From NCBI RefSeq assembly GCF_047495875.1, contig NC_092497.1:58458977-58522976 (forward strand): a stretch of 64,000 bases of DNA. The letters are read 5' to 3'. A model generated the notes under the pieces. It was not told the origin of the DNA and did not search any database. It saw only the letters and a list, made by a program, of their open reading frames with translations. The position numbers and the translations under genes are program-made. How positions within the stretch are numbered: the stretch's first letter is position 1; each line of letters opens with the position of its first letter. The stretch is from Pithys albifrons albifrons (taxonomy: Eukaryota > Chordata > Aves > Passeriformes > Thamnophilidae). Below are positions 11,635 to 26,438 of this stretch, one piece after another.

Positions 11635-14600
11635 AAAAAAGCAACTTTTCTGCATTTTGTCTCAGTAATTTTTCTTTTTAGACAATAAAGATACTATGGC
11701 AGTGTCATACCCCCCGAGAACAGTCCCACGTATTAACTCCACCTGCAAGTGTTCATAGCTTCTGTATCTGAAAGTCAGTGTACTTTCACTGATTTCCATG
11801 TCTGTGAATCTAAATATTTTTGCATATCACACAGAATTAAATTAACTATCACTAAGCTTGAAGTAAACTCTGAAATACTTAGTTTGATTTTTAATATATT
11901 TCTGATTCTCCATGTAGCTTTCTATCACTTTCAGTTGCTGTTTAGCATGTGCTATACTATATCTGCTAGCAGAAAAATGGTGCTACAAGTTACATTCTTC
12001 ATGATATATAAATTGCTCTCATTGTTCTCTATCAAATAGTGATTCCACAGGTTATTATAGCCACCTGGTCATAATGTAGTGATGCTGTCAGGAAGACCAA
12101 CCACCAGTTAGTGGTCCCCATAACAGCTCACCTGGGACAGCCCACCCCCGTGCTCCACTGAGATATGTGTACATCTTGATCTTCAGGTCTATGTTTGTTG
12201 TACATATCCCTTGGGAGAAGGATAAACTCAGCCAGCACATCACAATGGAGGAGGCTGCAGGTAGCTTGCTCTGGATGCCAGTGATTGCCTTGCTTTTGCC
12301 TACAAATATTCAGAGGACTATCTATGTGAACAGCTAGTTTTGACTGTAGAAGTGGCAAATACAGTGGTTTACTCATAAGGAAATGCTGTAATAACTCAGC
12401 TGACTGAAGAGGGAGAAAACATTCTGTGGATGTGCTGCACATGGGTCAGGTGCACCCAGAACTCCAAGAATCCAAAGGGACATTGGCTTACCTATGTTAC
12501 TCTCTCATCCCAATATTAGCTCAGTAAACAGTATTTTATATTGTAAAACCAGACAAACACGATTTTAAATTCTACCTTATGGAGTCTGTTTTTCTTACTG
12601 GGATCAGGATGGATCAGAACCTCCTGGTGTGAAACAGACACCAGGTATAACTGCAAGGTGGAAGACTAGCTCTAGTCAACTCACACAGATGAGAGTTCTT
12701 GAGTTAAAGCTGAGGATCAGATCATTAGTACCCTAACCTTCCTTAGGAAAAAAAACAAATTGCACTTACCAATAGCAAATGAACTTATGGTCTATAGAAA
12801 TGGAATTCTTTTCATGTCACTCAAAAGCGACGTACAGTAACCTGGCTGAGAAACAAAACATCTGAATGTAAACACAGCTTGCAGTAAAATGTCAGTTTAA
12901 GAGGAGCAATGCTTATTTTGATGTCTATACTTCACCTTTGGCATCTTTCTTTTCAAAAATATTTATCACCAATAGCTCCAGAAGTCCAAAGGACATATCC
13001 AATGCCTTTGAACTCAAGTCCTTTCTGTTGTCTCTGTTAATTGTACTGTGAAAATCTATATTCATTACTGACAGGTTCTATTAATTTTGTGTTATCAGAA
13101 GTATAATGTCTTGCATCCAAATCCCTTGCAGTGGAAATGATAAGTAACAAAGATTATTGAGATGTTAGTAGGAATATCCAATAAAAATGGTAAATTTAAT
13201 ATATCTGTTTTCACCCTCAGGATAAGATTTATTACTGTATATACTGCTATTCCAAGACTAGATGTTGTAATGGAGATGAACAAAAAGTTGTTTGTTTTAA
13301 ACAATAAATATAATTAATAAAATTCATCGTATATTAACACTTTACTGCTGATGAAGGTCTTTTTGCTGTTGCTGTTAGAGCAGACTAGAATAATCGTTAA
13401 GTACATTTTTCAGCATTTGTAAATGAGTGACAGTAGAAAAGTTGTATCTGTTTATTGTGTGCATTATTGCTTATTCTTCATGATGTTTTCAACTGAGCAA
13501 GAAGCCATTTAATTACCAGACATTAACTTTGTCTGTGTGTGAGGAATAATGCTGTATGTCATGGTATACAGTAGAAGAAAGCAAATACAAATATGCAGTA
13601 GATTCTCCATTAAAGGCTGAGGAAGGGTATCATGTTTAGGAAATAATCATCACAGATCCACCTTCAAAGTCAGGACCAAATGTCACTGGATCTAATATTA
13701 AGTTGATGGGACTCAATTCAAAACTAATGAAAAATGCAATAAAGGAAGAGGAAGTCATTAAGGATCATTGCCCTGTGGTTATATTGCTCATGTGAGAAAT
13801 CACACAGGTTGTACAAAGATACCTACCTAGCCTTTTATTGATTTTTTTTGTTAAGTACATGAAAGATGAAACTGCTGAACTCATCCAGAATATAGCACAC
13901 ACATAATAACATACATCAAGTATAGTCTGTTTCTCTGTCAGAGCAACATAAACCAATTAAAATATGCATGTTACTATTGTTTCTGGGAGATTTAAGGCAT
14001 GATTTGCAGCACAGTACTCCAATATTATTTTACTCCAGTATTATTTTATTATTATTCTATTATTATGATTATCTACTTGTTAAAATAGGGTGTTCTGTAT
14101 CATGTCTTTCTTAATCTTTTTTTTCATAAACATAACCACATTTACAATAGTGCATGATTCTGACAACATCTAGAAAGATGATTTCTTACAATTCAGTTCA
14201 TTTCATATATTTATGCACCCTGAAATTTACATACACATTCCCTTACTTGTGCCATTTTGATGTCTGTGGGATTTAAAGAGTATTATCAAAGATATTCAAT
14301 TTTTCATTAAAAGAATATCTATTTTTTAAGTTGATTGGACGGTACTTGAGGACAACTTCATTTAGTAGACATAGTTTCATCTGCACTGTCAGCCCTTTTT
14401 GCAGTTCTGAGCAACAGCAATGCCAAATGGAACAGATCAGCATGTTTTTTCTCAGTAATGTCAACAAGTGTTGTCTTTCCCTCTAACCTACAGAGAAGTA
14501 AGAATTTGGAGGCTGATTTATTACACAGAAAACATCTGCTTTTCATAGACTTTCTGAGTTTGCTCTTCAAAATGTTACTTAAAATTAATTGAGGAAACCA

Positions 14601-17600
14601 GAGATATAACTATTTAGATAAATTTCCTTTAAATAGTCACTGACCTCTTTTGAAGCTTAATTTGTGGTCTCTGAGTGTATTAAAAATATAAAAATTATGG
14701 CTTCATTGATAATGATCTCCACATTCTAATGTTTTCTTTCTTGCAATATTTAAAGAATGAGATACTCAGAGGTGACTTGCCTGCCCATATTACTGCTTAC
14801 ATTTCCTATGCCGTACAATGGGGCACCAGAGATCTAAAACCTACCATCTACTTTTTTAAAGGTGTTTTTAATTAGACACACATTTTGAAAAAATGCAGTC
14901 CTGCTGTGCATGTGAATCAGTTTCTTGTATATGTGTTAGACTATGTATATACACCTAGCAATTTACATACATGATTACCTGGGCTGCTTGCACAGCCATG
15001 GTAGAGTTGTCATTCAGATGTTTATTTTTTACTAAATTTTGTCACCTGGGCATTTTGAAATACTGAATTAAGTAGAAGTTCTTTGACTTTGAAGTTATTG
15101 GCAAATGACAGAGGATTTTTGCCTGTTAGTGATGATCTTGCGTAATTATCTAAGAGCGTACCTTCAGTGAAATTTACCTGAGTTTGTTAAGCAATGCTAT
15201 AGTCTCTTATTTATCTAGCCAGAGAACATAAAGAGTAGTAAAGCAGAATTGCAACTCTAAGCTTTGACAAAGAAAGATTTTTCCAGATCATACATTTCCA
15301 AACATTTCGGCTTTTTCCCCCAAAAAAATTATTGGCCATTTGTGTTATAGCATTTTGACAAGAAATATTTGAAAGATTTGACCCATATGGGTCAAAGTTG
15401 ATAAGAGATTATATTTTAGATGTAGTGGATACAAGAAAGATTCATTCAGTAGTATATACCTCTTTTTTCTAACTCTCTGAAATATCTGATCCCTTTAAGG
15501 AAAGAGGTCTCCCTGGAAGTTTCAGGCTTGAGAAATTATTATTTAACTTCACTGTGAAAGGTTTAATTATTATTCAAATTTGCCACATCTTTGGGTTTTC
15601 ACAAAAATCGTAGAAATATATTAATATTGATTTCTGAACATTATACTGACTTTCAATTTCATTAATTCCTGTTTAGATTAAAAAGCCAGATTAGAAAAAT
15701 ATCTGTAACAATTGGATTTTAATTTTAAATTAATGCTCAATCTTATAATCTCAGAAAAAGTGAGGTCTGACAAAAACAGAAGACAGGACAAGGTTTCAAA
15801 AGTGGCAGGTTTTTGAAATATATGGGTTACTAAGTCCTGTTCAACATTCCTTAGCCATTCTGTTATTCGTCTCCTGATGCTTCTGGTTGTTTTGTGGGAA
15901 GGGAGTTTGGTTTTTTGCTCAGCTGGCTACTTTTTCCTGGTGAAGCTCAGTGGTGAGTACTGCTGAGCTCAGTCTAAATTTTGCAAATATGAAAATAAAA
16001 GTGGAGTGCTTAAATGGTTAACAAGACAGAGGACAGAACTACAATACTCCTAAAACTGCAGCTAAGTACCTAATGTAATTTGAATCTTCATTTATAGTCT
16101 TCTTACCTGCTATGTACATACTGAGAAGCAGCAGATATTTTCTTGCTAATTTTTCACTTACTGATGGAGGCTTTTAGTGTGCTTATAGCTGACATAATTT
16201 ATATATTTGATCACTGTATACTCTTTGATTCTTTTCTTATTAAGGAAAGGATTAAAAAATTTGGCGCTTCTCTTACTTAGCAGGAATTATAAAGATTTTT
16301 TTTTATTATTTCTATTTTAACTTGGTCACTACCATGTTTTACATGTTACCACGTATCTGACCTAAGAAACTAGAATCCACTCAAAGTCTATACATACACT
16401 TGAAACAAGTCAAAGACTTGGGAGATATACAATGCAAGAATTGAGAAAGCAGAACTTTTAATTAACAGAAGCCCCACAGCCCTCATGATCTTGATAGCTC
16501 AAATTTAAATTTCATTCTTATATCAGCTGGCTTCCTATGCATCCTGAAGTTAAATGCTTTCAGGGAAATGGTACTTTAAGATCAAAAAAGTTGCTCATAG
16601 ACATGGTTGGACCTTGCTTCTGTGCAGTGATGGAGAAACCTCCATGTGAGTTACAAGTATTTACCTACATACTTTAAGAACCTGTATCCTGGGCATGTGT
16701 GGAAGTGTCATCACTCACACTTGCAATTTACTATGGGCTATAGTAAGTATATACTTATGCTGCAACCTGATCAAAGTCAAGTCTAAAGTTCTGGTAGGGA
16801 ACTCAAAACAGTTTACTCTTAACTATTCTACAACTACAGCTTCATATGTTGAAGGGGAGAAAATTCACTTTTTGTTAACTTTATTAATTGGCTATAAAAT
16901 GCCCAGGTAGAAAAACAGTTTTTAGATATTTGGGGGTTTGTATCTGTATGTCCTTATCTGGGGAGACAGAAACACAGACTCTCAAAATAAATCCAGTAAG
17001 GTAAATGCTTTGTCCTTCTGTCTTCTACCTATGTTCTTGGTCACTTGATATTTAATATGAGTTCTTGGTAAACTCTTGCCTGTTTTATTGCTCTTGGTTT
17101 TAGTAGTTGTTTTTTTTTTCTTCTTCTTGAGAAGATATAGTCTGTAAACAACCAAAACATTAACACTTCCTTTTTGAATATGTATTGTCCTAAGATATAA
17201 CTTTTCTTTCCTACATTTAAAACAGGGGGGAAAAATAAGAAAAGAAAACAAAGGTTACGTTCTTCTACTTAGTATTTTCTACATGAGTTACTAGATACTT
17301 GCAGGAAATGGACAGAAACATTTGGAACAAATTTTATAAACTGACAGCCCAATATAATATAATTGTTAAGGCGTTTGTGGAGCTTGAATTCATACATATT
17401 CTTGGCATGTGAATACATAATAATATTGAATCATTAAAACTGCTGACATTTAAGAAAATAAATTTAAGCAAAATATTTTCTGCCATCATTGGTAAATTTT
17501 CCCATAAATCACTTTTAAATAAAATATTCAGCATATGTTGAGCTTAACAGGTTGGCAACTGCTCAGAACAAGGCTATGCCAAACCTTTTTTTTTTTTTTT

Positions 17601-20600
17601 GCTTTAATTAGGAAAGCAATTTGGATTCAATATTTGCAAACTAACCCAAACCTACCAAAACAACTGTGAAATTGTTTTATTGGAAAGTCGATTTTCTTTT
17701 ATCTCTGTGGGAGTCTTGAAATGTAATATCAAGGTAGAGAAGTTAAATAGCACCATTTCGATAGCATTATTTCCAATTGGATGACTTAAATATGTCTTAT
17801 ATATACTGATAGAGTGATCAATAGAAAGTTGCCATTACACTCTCAGTTCAGAAACAATAAATTAATTTTACCTTTGAATTATATGCTGCAAGTTAGTCTT
17901 AACAACATTCTCTTTTTTTTTTTCTTCAGTTACTGCTTTGTCAGGTCATCATTCTTGATTTCTCCCTGTATAAATGTACAAATAAACTACTTGGTTTGTA
18001 CTTGTTTAAATCCATATTTCCCTCTTTTTAAAGAATTCTTATTTGGTTCATTAAGATAAGTACAAATGGAATAATTTCAGATTTTTTTCCCACAGACAAA
18101 TCAATAATCAGAAATTGGAAAATTGTATGATAGAACAAAGTACTGCAGGGAACATATATAATTCAACTAAGTACTGCAGATTGTAGCAGAGCCATAAAGA
18201 ATTACACAGATGATGCTGTATGAATAACATGCCTAGTTTGACATAACATTTGGATAGTAAATGTCTACCCTGTGAAGCATATTCTTCCATTAAAAATATA
18301 GAGAAGCAGGTGATTATTTTGATCTTTTATCAGCAAACTGCATAAGTAATATTTTTACAGATGGCTTAACCATCACAGGGATTTTATTTTAACATTTTTG
18401 TGCTTGTTAGGCAGAGTAAGTTATATCATGGTTTATTGACTACAACGGTTTTCTCATGATATGCAATTGAACAACTAACTGAGGAGCTTAGGTAGATCTT
18501 AGGGAGACAAAAGTCTCTATATATTTGATAGTAAAGTCAGAAAACATAGACACTACAGAGCAGTCATGCAGCTAATTGTCTTGAAGCCTCTTAGCATGTG
18601 TTATAACCCTATATTACTATATCTAGAGGAAGAAATTGCATGTAATTATTTGCTACTTTATCTTTAGAATCCCTTTTTCAGGAATATAGCTATTATAATT
18701 TTCTTATGGACTTCAAAAATGGTGATAATGATGCATTAAGATCCTTCAGATTTGTAGCATATACATTTTAATAATATAGCTATATAGTTTCTAATATTTT
18801 AAAATAGCAGTTAACATTTGCTGAAGCCCTTTTCTCTCACTTTCTTGAAGTTTTGTTTAATGTTCTTTCCAGGTAAAAGGATTTTAACAAGGACATCTTG
18901 TTTAAGACACATACAAAAGAGGACACATTAAGACATCATTGTAGTCAAAGCAACGTAGAAGGCCCAGAATCTTGCTGAAGCTCCAAAGAAGGCATGTGAT
19001 GCTGAAGATGGTGGTGGTGAAGAAGGAAGGGGTACTGACAACCTCTGACTGCATTCTGAGAAGGCGTGCCAAGGAACAGACATGTGGGAGGTTCTTGGGT
19101 GGACAATTCTCAGGTTGGATGTATTCAATAGATATGTTAATTAATTGGTGTTATAAATTTGTAGGACCTCTATGCTTTATCATGCACTTATGCATTTATT
19201 TTACCTTACCTAAAAATGTTTTAATTAAAGACTAGCTCTCTATTTTATATGTACTAATATTGTCTTGAAAGTTCTTTTCTTCCAGTTTAGGCATCAATAT
19301 GACCTTAATATTAAAAGGACCTCCTATTTATTTAGATACAAGCTGATATGTGCTTTCCCTTCATACCAAGAGTTAAAAGTTCAACCTCAGTATGCAAAGG
19401 GATAAAGTTTAGCATGTGAGCAAGTGCTTATAAACAGAACCCCAAACAAAGACAATGTATAAAGTCTCATACTATTAAATGGAGACACTATATACTTCTA
19501 CTTTACTAGCCCTGTTAATGCTTAAATAAACCAAGATGCTATTTTTTTGTAAACCAAACTATTTTCATAAAGTCAAAGTTGAGAATGATTTAAGATATGG
19601 AAATGTTATAGTGTTACAATTATAAATAAACCTCACACCAAAAAATGGCTACATTTCACTACAAGACTGTGGAAAATCTATTTTTGAAATTGAATAAACA
19701 TTATATGGCCTTAAAGGAAAGAGGCTTATTATTACTTAAAATATTTTCTCTAATGGAATGCCCTATATCAGCCTTCTAAGGTGAATTAACTTAGGTTAGT
19801 AGTGCAGCATGGAGAATAACGTATCAAACATTAAACTCTCAAGATTTTGTTTCAAAGACTCCGAGTTAATAAGTCTCTGCTTTCTACTAAATTTTGTGGC
19901 ATAATTCAGTACAGATAGTTTTCTTACCTCTTTCTTCATAGTAAAAGCTTTTTAATGGAAAAGTCAAACTGTTAACAACTGGAATGACTAATTTAGGTTA
20001 TGCTATAGTATGCAAATAATTTAAAATGTATTAACAGTCAATGGTATAAAACCAAGTAGATTTGTCATTTCACATCTGCAGTACTTCTTTCAAAGTCAAC
20101 AAAATCAAGCTGAAGAACAGAATAAACAGAAAAACCACTACTCTGTAATAAGAGACCGACACAGAAAATCAAAAAATCTTTCAAAAGTACATTTATGTAC
20201 TCTAAGAAGCATATGCTTATGTTATAATGGAAGGCAGACCTACAGCAAGCTGGGAATTCTTGCCTTTTTCAGTAATAGGGGACAAAACAGAAGGAAAAAT
20301 TATAATACTTAAAACTTCCACTACTTTTCATTTGTAAATCCTATATATATGAAATATTTCTTAAATATTTTCAGAATAACCAGTCTTTCTGGCATGGGAT
20401 GGCAGAGGGTTGTGTCTTTTTTGCCACTATATAGTGTAAGCTTCAGTCAAATCAATTCTGCAATCAGTTCAGAAATTCTGTCTCCTTATTTTTTTTATAA
20501 TTTTGACACTTCATTTCCCTCATCTCTTATTTAGTTATGTGGTAGAAAACCAAATTTAGATGCTGCAATATCCATTTTTCTATGTCATAAGGTTTCTGCC

Positions 20601-23125
20601 CAGCATTGCACTGTAACTTGCACTGACCATCAACCAAAAGAGATCCACTGATAAAGGACACATGAAAACTGTCAGTATTTCCACACTTTCTTTCTAATGA
20701 AATTGAAAAGCTTATGTCCATAAGAACAAAAGTGCATATTAATAGCAACTGTGTAAATGAAGAACATGTACAACAGTTCTTGAAAAGACTACTTTAAGAT
20801 GCAAAATTATTATCTGGAAATATACCTTATCTTTGTATAAAACAGTTGGAAAATGCTCTGGAAGAAATACATAGATGCTGCAAACCCTAAAGTTTATTCT
20901 TAGTATAGGAGGAAAAGTTCAGTAATGAGTCTATTCTAAGAGCTTAAAATTAAACTGCCTGATTTTCAAAAGAAATGAAGACCATGCTATCCATTACTGT
21001 TGAATTCAAGATACTTTTAAGATGTGGTAGACATGGAAAAATATTCTTTGTGACATGGGTTATCTGTGTTCCTAAGTACCATTCATTTATTCAGTGTGTG
21101 GAAATTAGTTTCCTTGCTACATGAAAACATATAAAGTAGTAAAGTTCTAATCAGCTTATAACTTCGTAAATAATTTTTGAATCAATATTAGAGTTACTTG
21201 AATCAGAATAAGTCACTGGAATTAATTTTACAAATTCTGAGCTTAACTGAAGGTAGTCTCATATTTTTAAAATTATTTTTTCAAATCTATTTCCACTTTG
21301 AATATATTTTTTTAAACCTCATTGGAATTTTATTTGTTTCTGAATGCAAGTGGAAAATTTGCAGCATTATATTTGTTAAAAGAAACTGAATTTTCCTCTC
21401 CATTTTGGCCATTTTACACATGAAAGCTCTTGAAATCTCAGCTTTGGTTGACTGTAACAAGTGTGTTCAGTACAGTGTCCAACTTTATACATTTTGTTCT
21501 TATGACTGGTTGTATTTATATTTTAAGAAAAATCTAGAAAGTGAGCCACATCTAGGAGATCTCTGGTATAGCACTCATAATTATGTAGAGCTTTTTCTAT
21601 TTGATTCTAAAACCAATGATCAACACTTCTTTTAATGTCTGCAGATGAAATGGAAATCCTCAGCGATTTAAACTATTCTCAGCTCAGCCCAAGCTTAATA
21701 AACAACTTTAAAATACTCTCGCTCACCATGAACACTGGTCTGGCTTCCGCAATAAGCTTTCTATGCAATCCAAGGATTTGGATATATGTAAAAGGAATGT
21801 TTCAAGCTCGGATATACACAATGTTATCACCATCATAGTTTTGCTCAGTATGGAAGATCAAGTAGCAATCCAAGTTTTGTTCTGTCACTAACATATGAAT
21901 TGTAACTGTAAACCCTTACAGCTGAATGGTTCTAATTGAAGCAAACTAAATGGAAACATTATCTAAAAACTTTTGACCACTCAGCTGGAAACACAAATCA
22001 AGCAAAATCTTGGTTAAGTAAAATAGAGGAAGTAATAATCTGAAGGAAAAGGAAGACAGTATCTCAGTGCTTCAATGGTTTGCTCTTAAAGTATCTTCTG
22101 TGAAAGTGAAGAAACTAATTGGGGTCACATATTCTGAGAATAAAAAAATACACCTGTTGGGGTTCTTATGCATTAGTCTGCTTTTCTCCTAAAAGTTAAG
22201 TGACAATTCCAATGAGACAGTGTGAGGCAGTTGGCCATTTCAGTATTGAAAAAAAAAAAAAAGGATTGGACTGGTCTCAGGGAAAGGCAGCCCACAATGG
22301 GATTCCTTGCAACAGGGGAGGAAAACAAAGGACGAGCAGATTTTCCCTATCTTCTTGGGATGTGCTGTTATATATGTAACTCTGCCTTATAAAATCCTAA
22401 ATCACTAAAAGCATTGGTGACCACTGCCTAATAGTGATCTGAGCCCAAAAATGTTCCAAACTCTCTCCAATGTCCTTAGCACCCAGCTTACTATAAGGCC
22501 AAAAAAACCTCAGCACTAGCTAAGAAAAATAAAGCAAGAGAAACAGGATTGTCATGTCTAGTGGCAGTGAGCTGCTGGATCAGTTTACGTAAGAGAATAC
22601 TTTTACTAAAGCAGGTTAAATTCAATATTTAAACACTGTGTGTAATACTTTGGCTTCTTTTTAGTCATTTACCAAAAAACTAAAAAGTAAAAATTGATCA
22701 ATACCATAGCTTGCCAGAAGGAAGTGGTGTATGCTAAAAATTCAGTCTGCATAGTAGACTAGTCATTAACATAGCTTTTGACTGTAAAAAAAAAAAAAAA
22801 GAAGGACGTGAAAGTACATCCCAAATATTGTACAAGAACTGTTGGAACAGGATTATGTTCACATCTTCACATCCATGATAGGAGCAAAAAATCTAAACTT
22901 GTAAAATCCAAAATTCCATTGAATTATACAGAATTGCTAGTAAAAGTATTAGCATGGGAATTCAGTAGATTAAGGTAGGAAAATAGACATATAGAACTAG
23001 AATTAGTGTGGATATAACTTAGAAAAGATAATTAGATTGCTCCTATATATTGTAAACATGTGAAAGGTTTTTGTTGTTATGAAGATGCACTAGTGAATAA
23101 AAAGTTTTATCTATATATGGGGGTG

Positions 23126-23140
23126 TATATATATATATAT
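23126..23140. repeat. (TA)n microsatellite, short
   Basis: A short alternating TA run, followed 13 bp later by a second TA run that forms the core of a perfect palindrome. Confidence 0.85.
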
Positions 23141-23153
23141 GTGCCTATAAATA

Positions 23154-23173
23154 TTCTTATATATATATAAGAA
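23154..23173. repeat. Perfect 20-bp AT-core palindrome
   Basis: The sequence runs TTCTT, alternating AT, then AAGAA, and equals its own reverse complement over 20 bp. The TTCTT/AAGAA ends show that it is more than a plain AT run. It could extrude as a small cruciform. No function can be read from it. Confidence 0.85.
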
Positions 23174-24532
23174 AACTTTTTGACACATGCAACTTTGAGA
23201 AATCAGATCCTTTTCTAATTAACAGAAGAATTTCCATTTCATCTGAGCCTCCATATTTTTTTAATTCCGTCCTATGCTCACTTTTGCATCATGGGGGTCT
23301 CCTTAATCTTTGACTACTTGTTTGAGAACTATTCAAGCAAGTATGAGTTACCTTCATACAGTGTAGTCTGACAACAGACAGTAGCAGAAAGAAACATTGT
23401 TCCTTCAGACCTGTCTTATCTACTGTCTGCTTCCTCAATGGTTTATACCCTAAGGTCTTAAAATGCAAGTGCAATTTCGGGACATGCTTACAGTATCATT
23501 TTGCAGCATCTCCACCAAACTACTTCCATGTCAAAAATGTTATTGAAACATAAAGCTGTTCAAGGCAGATAGGCATATATGTCCTATTCTGCACTATAAT
23601 GGAAAATAACAGCTATCAAGTTCCTCATGTCTCTTTTACTTCCCAAAATATAAATAAAATATCAGTTAGAGAAAAATATTAGTTTTCTGAAACACTAAGT
23701 AATATGGCACACCTTTTCTCTCTCAGTTACTGTTCTAGCAAATACAATTGTGCACAATAAATGGCCTAAGACAGATGCTTGCAATACATTTGCAATAATT
23801 GTGTTAGTCTCCATGCAATGTTTGTATAAAATTTTCAAAAAGAAAGTATTAATTTTCATACACTTTTATTTCAACAGCCAGAAGAAACAGCATTCAAGTA
23901 CAGAGTATCTGTACCTGCAGTGCACAATTTCCATTTCTTGAGGAATGCACAGACTGGTACAATTAATATTGTCTTTCTGGAATTAACTATGTAATATACA
24001 GTGTATTGAATTTCATTTGCTCCACATAAAGGCTTCATATTTATATAATTTTGCAGGCAGGCTAGTGATTTACCTGGTTCTTCAGAAAAAAAAAATGGAG
24101 GAAATAATAGGAAAAACAATATCCATTACTGTTTTTCAGTTATATTTAAATGCTAAAATAGGTAATATCTCTCACTTTACAAAACAGGGGTAGTTTGTTT
24201 TTGAGACTTTACCTTAGCAATACGATACTCCAAGTAAGAAGCAAAACCAGTTATCTTCCATGATGGCTCAACAATTTTAATGTTGAAACTACCAGATATT
24301 GTGACGTTTTTGTGTTCCCATTCACCAAGTTGTGAAAATAACCAATATGGCATTGTTTTCTAAAAGTAAATAATATGAAAAGCTAATTTATAAAGAGGCC
24401 TAACTGTTCACTATGTAGACTGAAACAGATTTTTTATTTTCAAGGAGATGTATATATGCTATTATGTGAAAAAATGGGAAGCAAGAATGTTATCAGAAAA
24501 TTAAACCCAAGTTGTTTCTCTTTTTAAAATTA

Positions 24533-24654
24533 AGAAAACAAACAAACAAACAAAACAAGACAAACCCTGATGGGTTTGGGTTTGGTTGTTTCTGTGTGTG
24601 TGTTTTTTTTGGTTGTTTATTTTTTGTTTTTGTTTTTGTTTTTTTTTTTTTTAA
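24533..24654. repeat. A-rich then T-rich tract with a hairpin between
   Basis: An (AAAC)n tract is followed by a 7-bp perfect stem (CAAACCC at 24561-24567, GGGTTTG at 24572-24578) with a TGAT loop. A T-rich tract of (GTTTTT)-like units follows to 24654. The two flanks are of opposite composition, so a longer imperfect hairpin is possible. The open frame through this region (24512-24763, +) is Phe/Val-rich because of the T tract, and I do not call it a gene. Confidence 0.8.
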
Positions 24655-26093
24655 TTTATGTGTACCTTATATGCACTTCACTTTAGGTTTAACGGCAGAA
24701 ATTAGCACATGGGATAGACTCCTATCAGAAAACATTTCTAAAATAAAAACACATTTGAAATGATAGAGTATTTCTAAAGAGCAGATTATAAACAAATGTT
24801 CCTTGTATTGTATGAACTGTTGCTACACTTTCCCAGAATCTTATGTAAAGTATAATTGTGTGTGTGTATATGTGTTACCCAGAAGGTCTAAGGAATAGTA
24901 GATTGCTGCTAGTACAGGAAATGAAACTATTTGAAACAGATATGCATTCAAACCAACAGTAATTTGGCATTCTATTAACTCTGTCCTTATCAAGCTCTTC
25001 TGATCACACTGCAGCAGGGACAGCCAAGGCTGTCCATTCTCCAGTTCTCAATAGTCATTACCTGAGGGTGTCACACAGGTAATAGACTCTCATCCTGCAA
25101 TTGCCTGGGGCAAAAGTTCAGTGCATTGAAATGTACACATCACCTAAGGGAGTTACACAGTTCTGGAACCTTGAAGTGAGCCAAAGAGAAGAAAATCTGC
25201 AGGATTTGCTGTGAGTCCTTTACAACAGAAGTGCAACGAGTCTATTAGAGTATGTATTTTGGTCTGATGATATACACAATTTTTTTTTTCATTTTTTACA
25301 CAGGCAAGGTGTTACATTGTGAACAAGGAATGGGTGGGACCAACTTTCTACTGAGGGCCTGAAATGTACCATGCAAGAGAGAAGAAGTGTGCACCTTTTT
25401 TATAATTGTGTAAATAAACATTCACAAACCCTATTAAACCAAGAAACACAAGATATTCTATTATTTGATAAATGTAGGTCATTCAAAATTATTGTCATAA
25501 TTCTTTCTTCTGAGGCAGAGCTCTGAGAGGTATCATAGGGTGCTGGTTTTCATACTCTAACTAAAGGCACTAACTAAGAGACACTAACTAGAAAGTTACA
25601 ATCCTCTAATTTTCACTCAGGCAAAACACAGTGTTTCACCAGTAGGCTGTGATTTTTTCCACCAGGAATTATTACTTTAGCAAAGAACTCCTCAAGCTGC
25701 AGCTAGAATCAAATGCAATTTCTATGGAGTAGCATCACTTCCATAAAACCAGACATGGACACACACATATACACCAAAAAAAAAAAAAAAGTTTTCTAAA
25801 CAAGCCTGCAGGTAAAGCAATTCTGTCAGAAGCTATTTTCTTTGTAAATATTTCAATTCCTGTATTGATTTAGTTCAAAAAGAAATCTTAGTCATAGAGT
25901 TCAATAGAAATCTACTGATATTTCATCAGGTTAAGGACATAATGCAAATTCTGTCGCTATGGCAAACAAAATCATTAGCTCTACAAATAAAAGAGATTCC
26001 AGCACAAATCATTATGGATATGATTTTAAAGGAATATTATGAGAATTAGTTTTCCAAATTATTTATTCTATGTAATTTATTTTTTATTACTTC

Positions 26094-26111
26094 ATATATA
26101 TATATATATAT
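26094..26111. repeat. (AT)9 microsatellite
   Basis: An uninterrupted AT run of about nine units. Confidence 0.9.
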
Positions 26112-26390
26112 GAAAAAGGGGTTTTACTGCACTTCAACTGAATTTTCTGGTATGGATTACAATAAAAAATGGGTTCAAAAGTAACAATTGCTGTTTACTA
26201 CAAATTGCCACATTTATCTGTAAAGATGACTCATGAAATAGAAAAAAGGTGCATATTTAAAATGGTGGATTTGAAGTTTTGGAGTTTAGGAGAAATACAA
26301 AAGGTTTATGGAGGAAAAACCATGACTGCCTTTAAAATGTTGAGAGAATCAAGATGGAAAGGAAGGGGAGGAGCTAAACACACAATCACC

Positions 26391-26438
26391 AAAAAAAAAA
26401 ACAAAACCAAAAAACCCCACAAAAACAAAAAACAAAGC
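26391..26438. repeat. A-rich low-complexity tract
   Basis: A-rich with C and CC interruptions. It gives the Lys/Asn-rich tail of the chance frame at 26169-26486 (+). Confidence 0.8.

Larger units (their letters stand above)
11635..24532. other. Long AT-rich gene-free stretch
   Basis: There is no supported gene in nearly 13 kb. The frames present (up to 104 codons at 12128-12442, minus) resemble nothing I recognise. Small features include T runs near 17,587-17,600, A runs near 22,247-22,261 and 22,784-22,799, and the AT palindrome at 23,154-23,173. The patch at 12,120-12,460 is less AT-rich than its surroundings. I see no CR1 signature here. Confidence 0.6.

Noticed and set aside
12128..12442. 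104-codon minus-strand frame in a less AT-rich patch.
   Set aside because: No similarity to a known family, and frame length is within chance expectation for the window.
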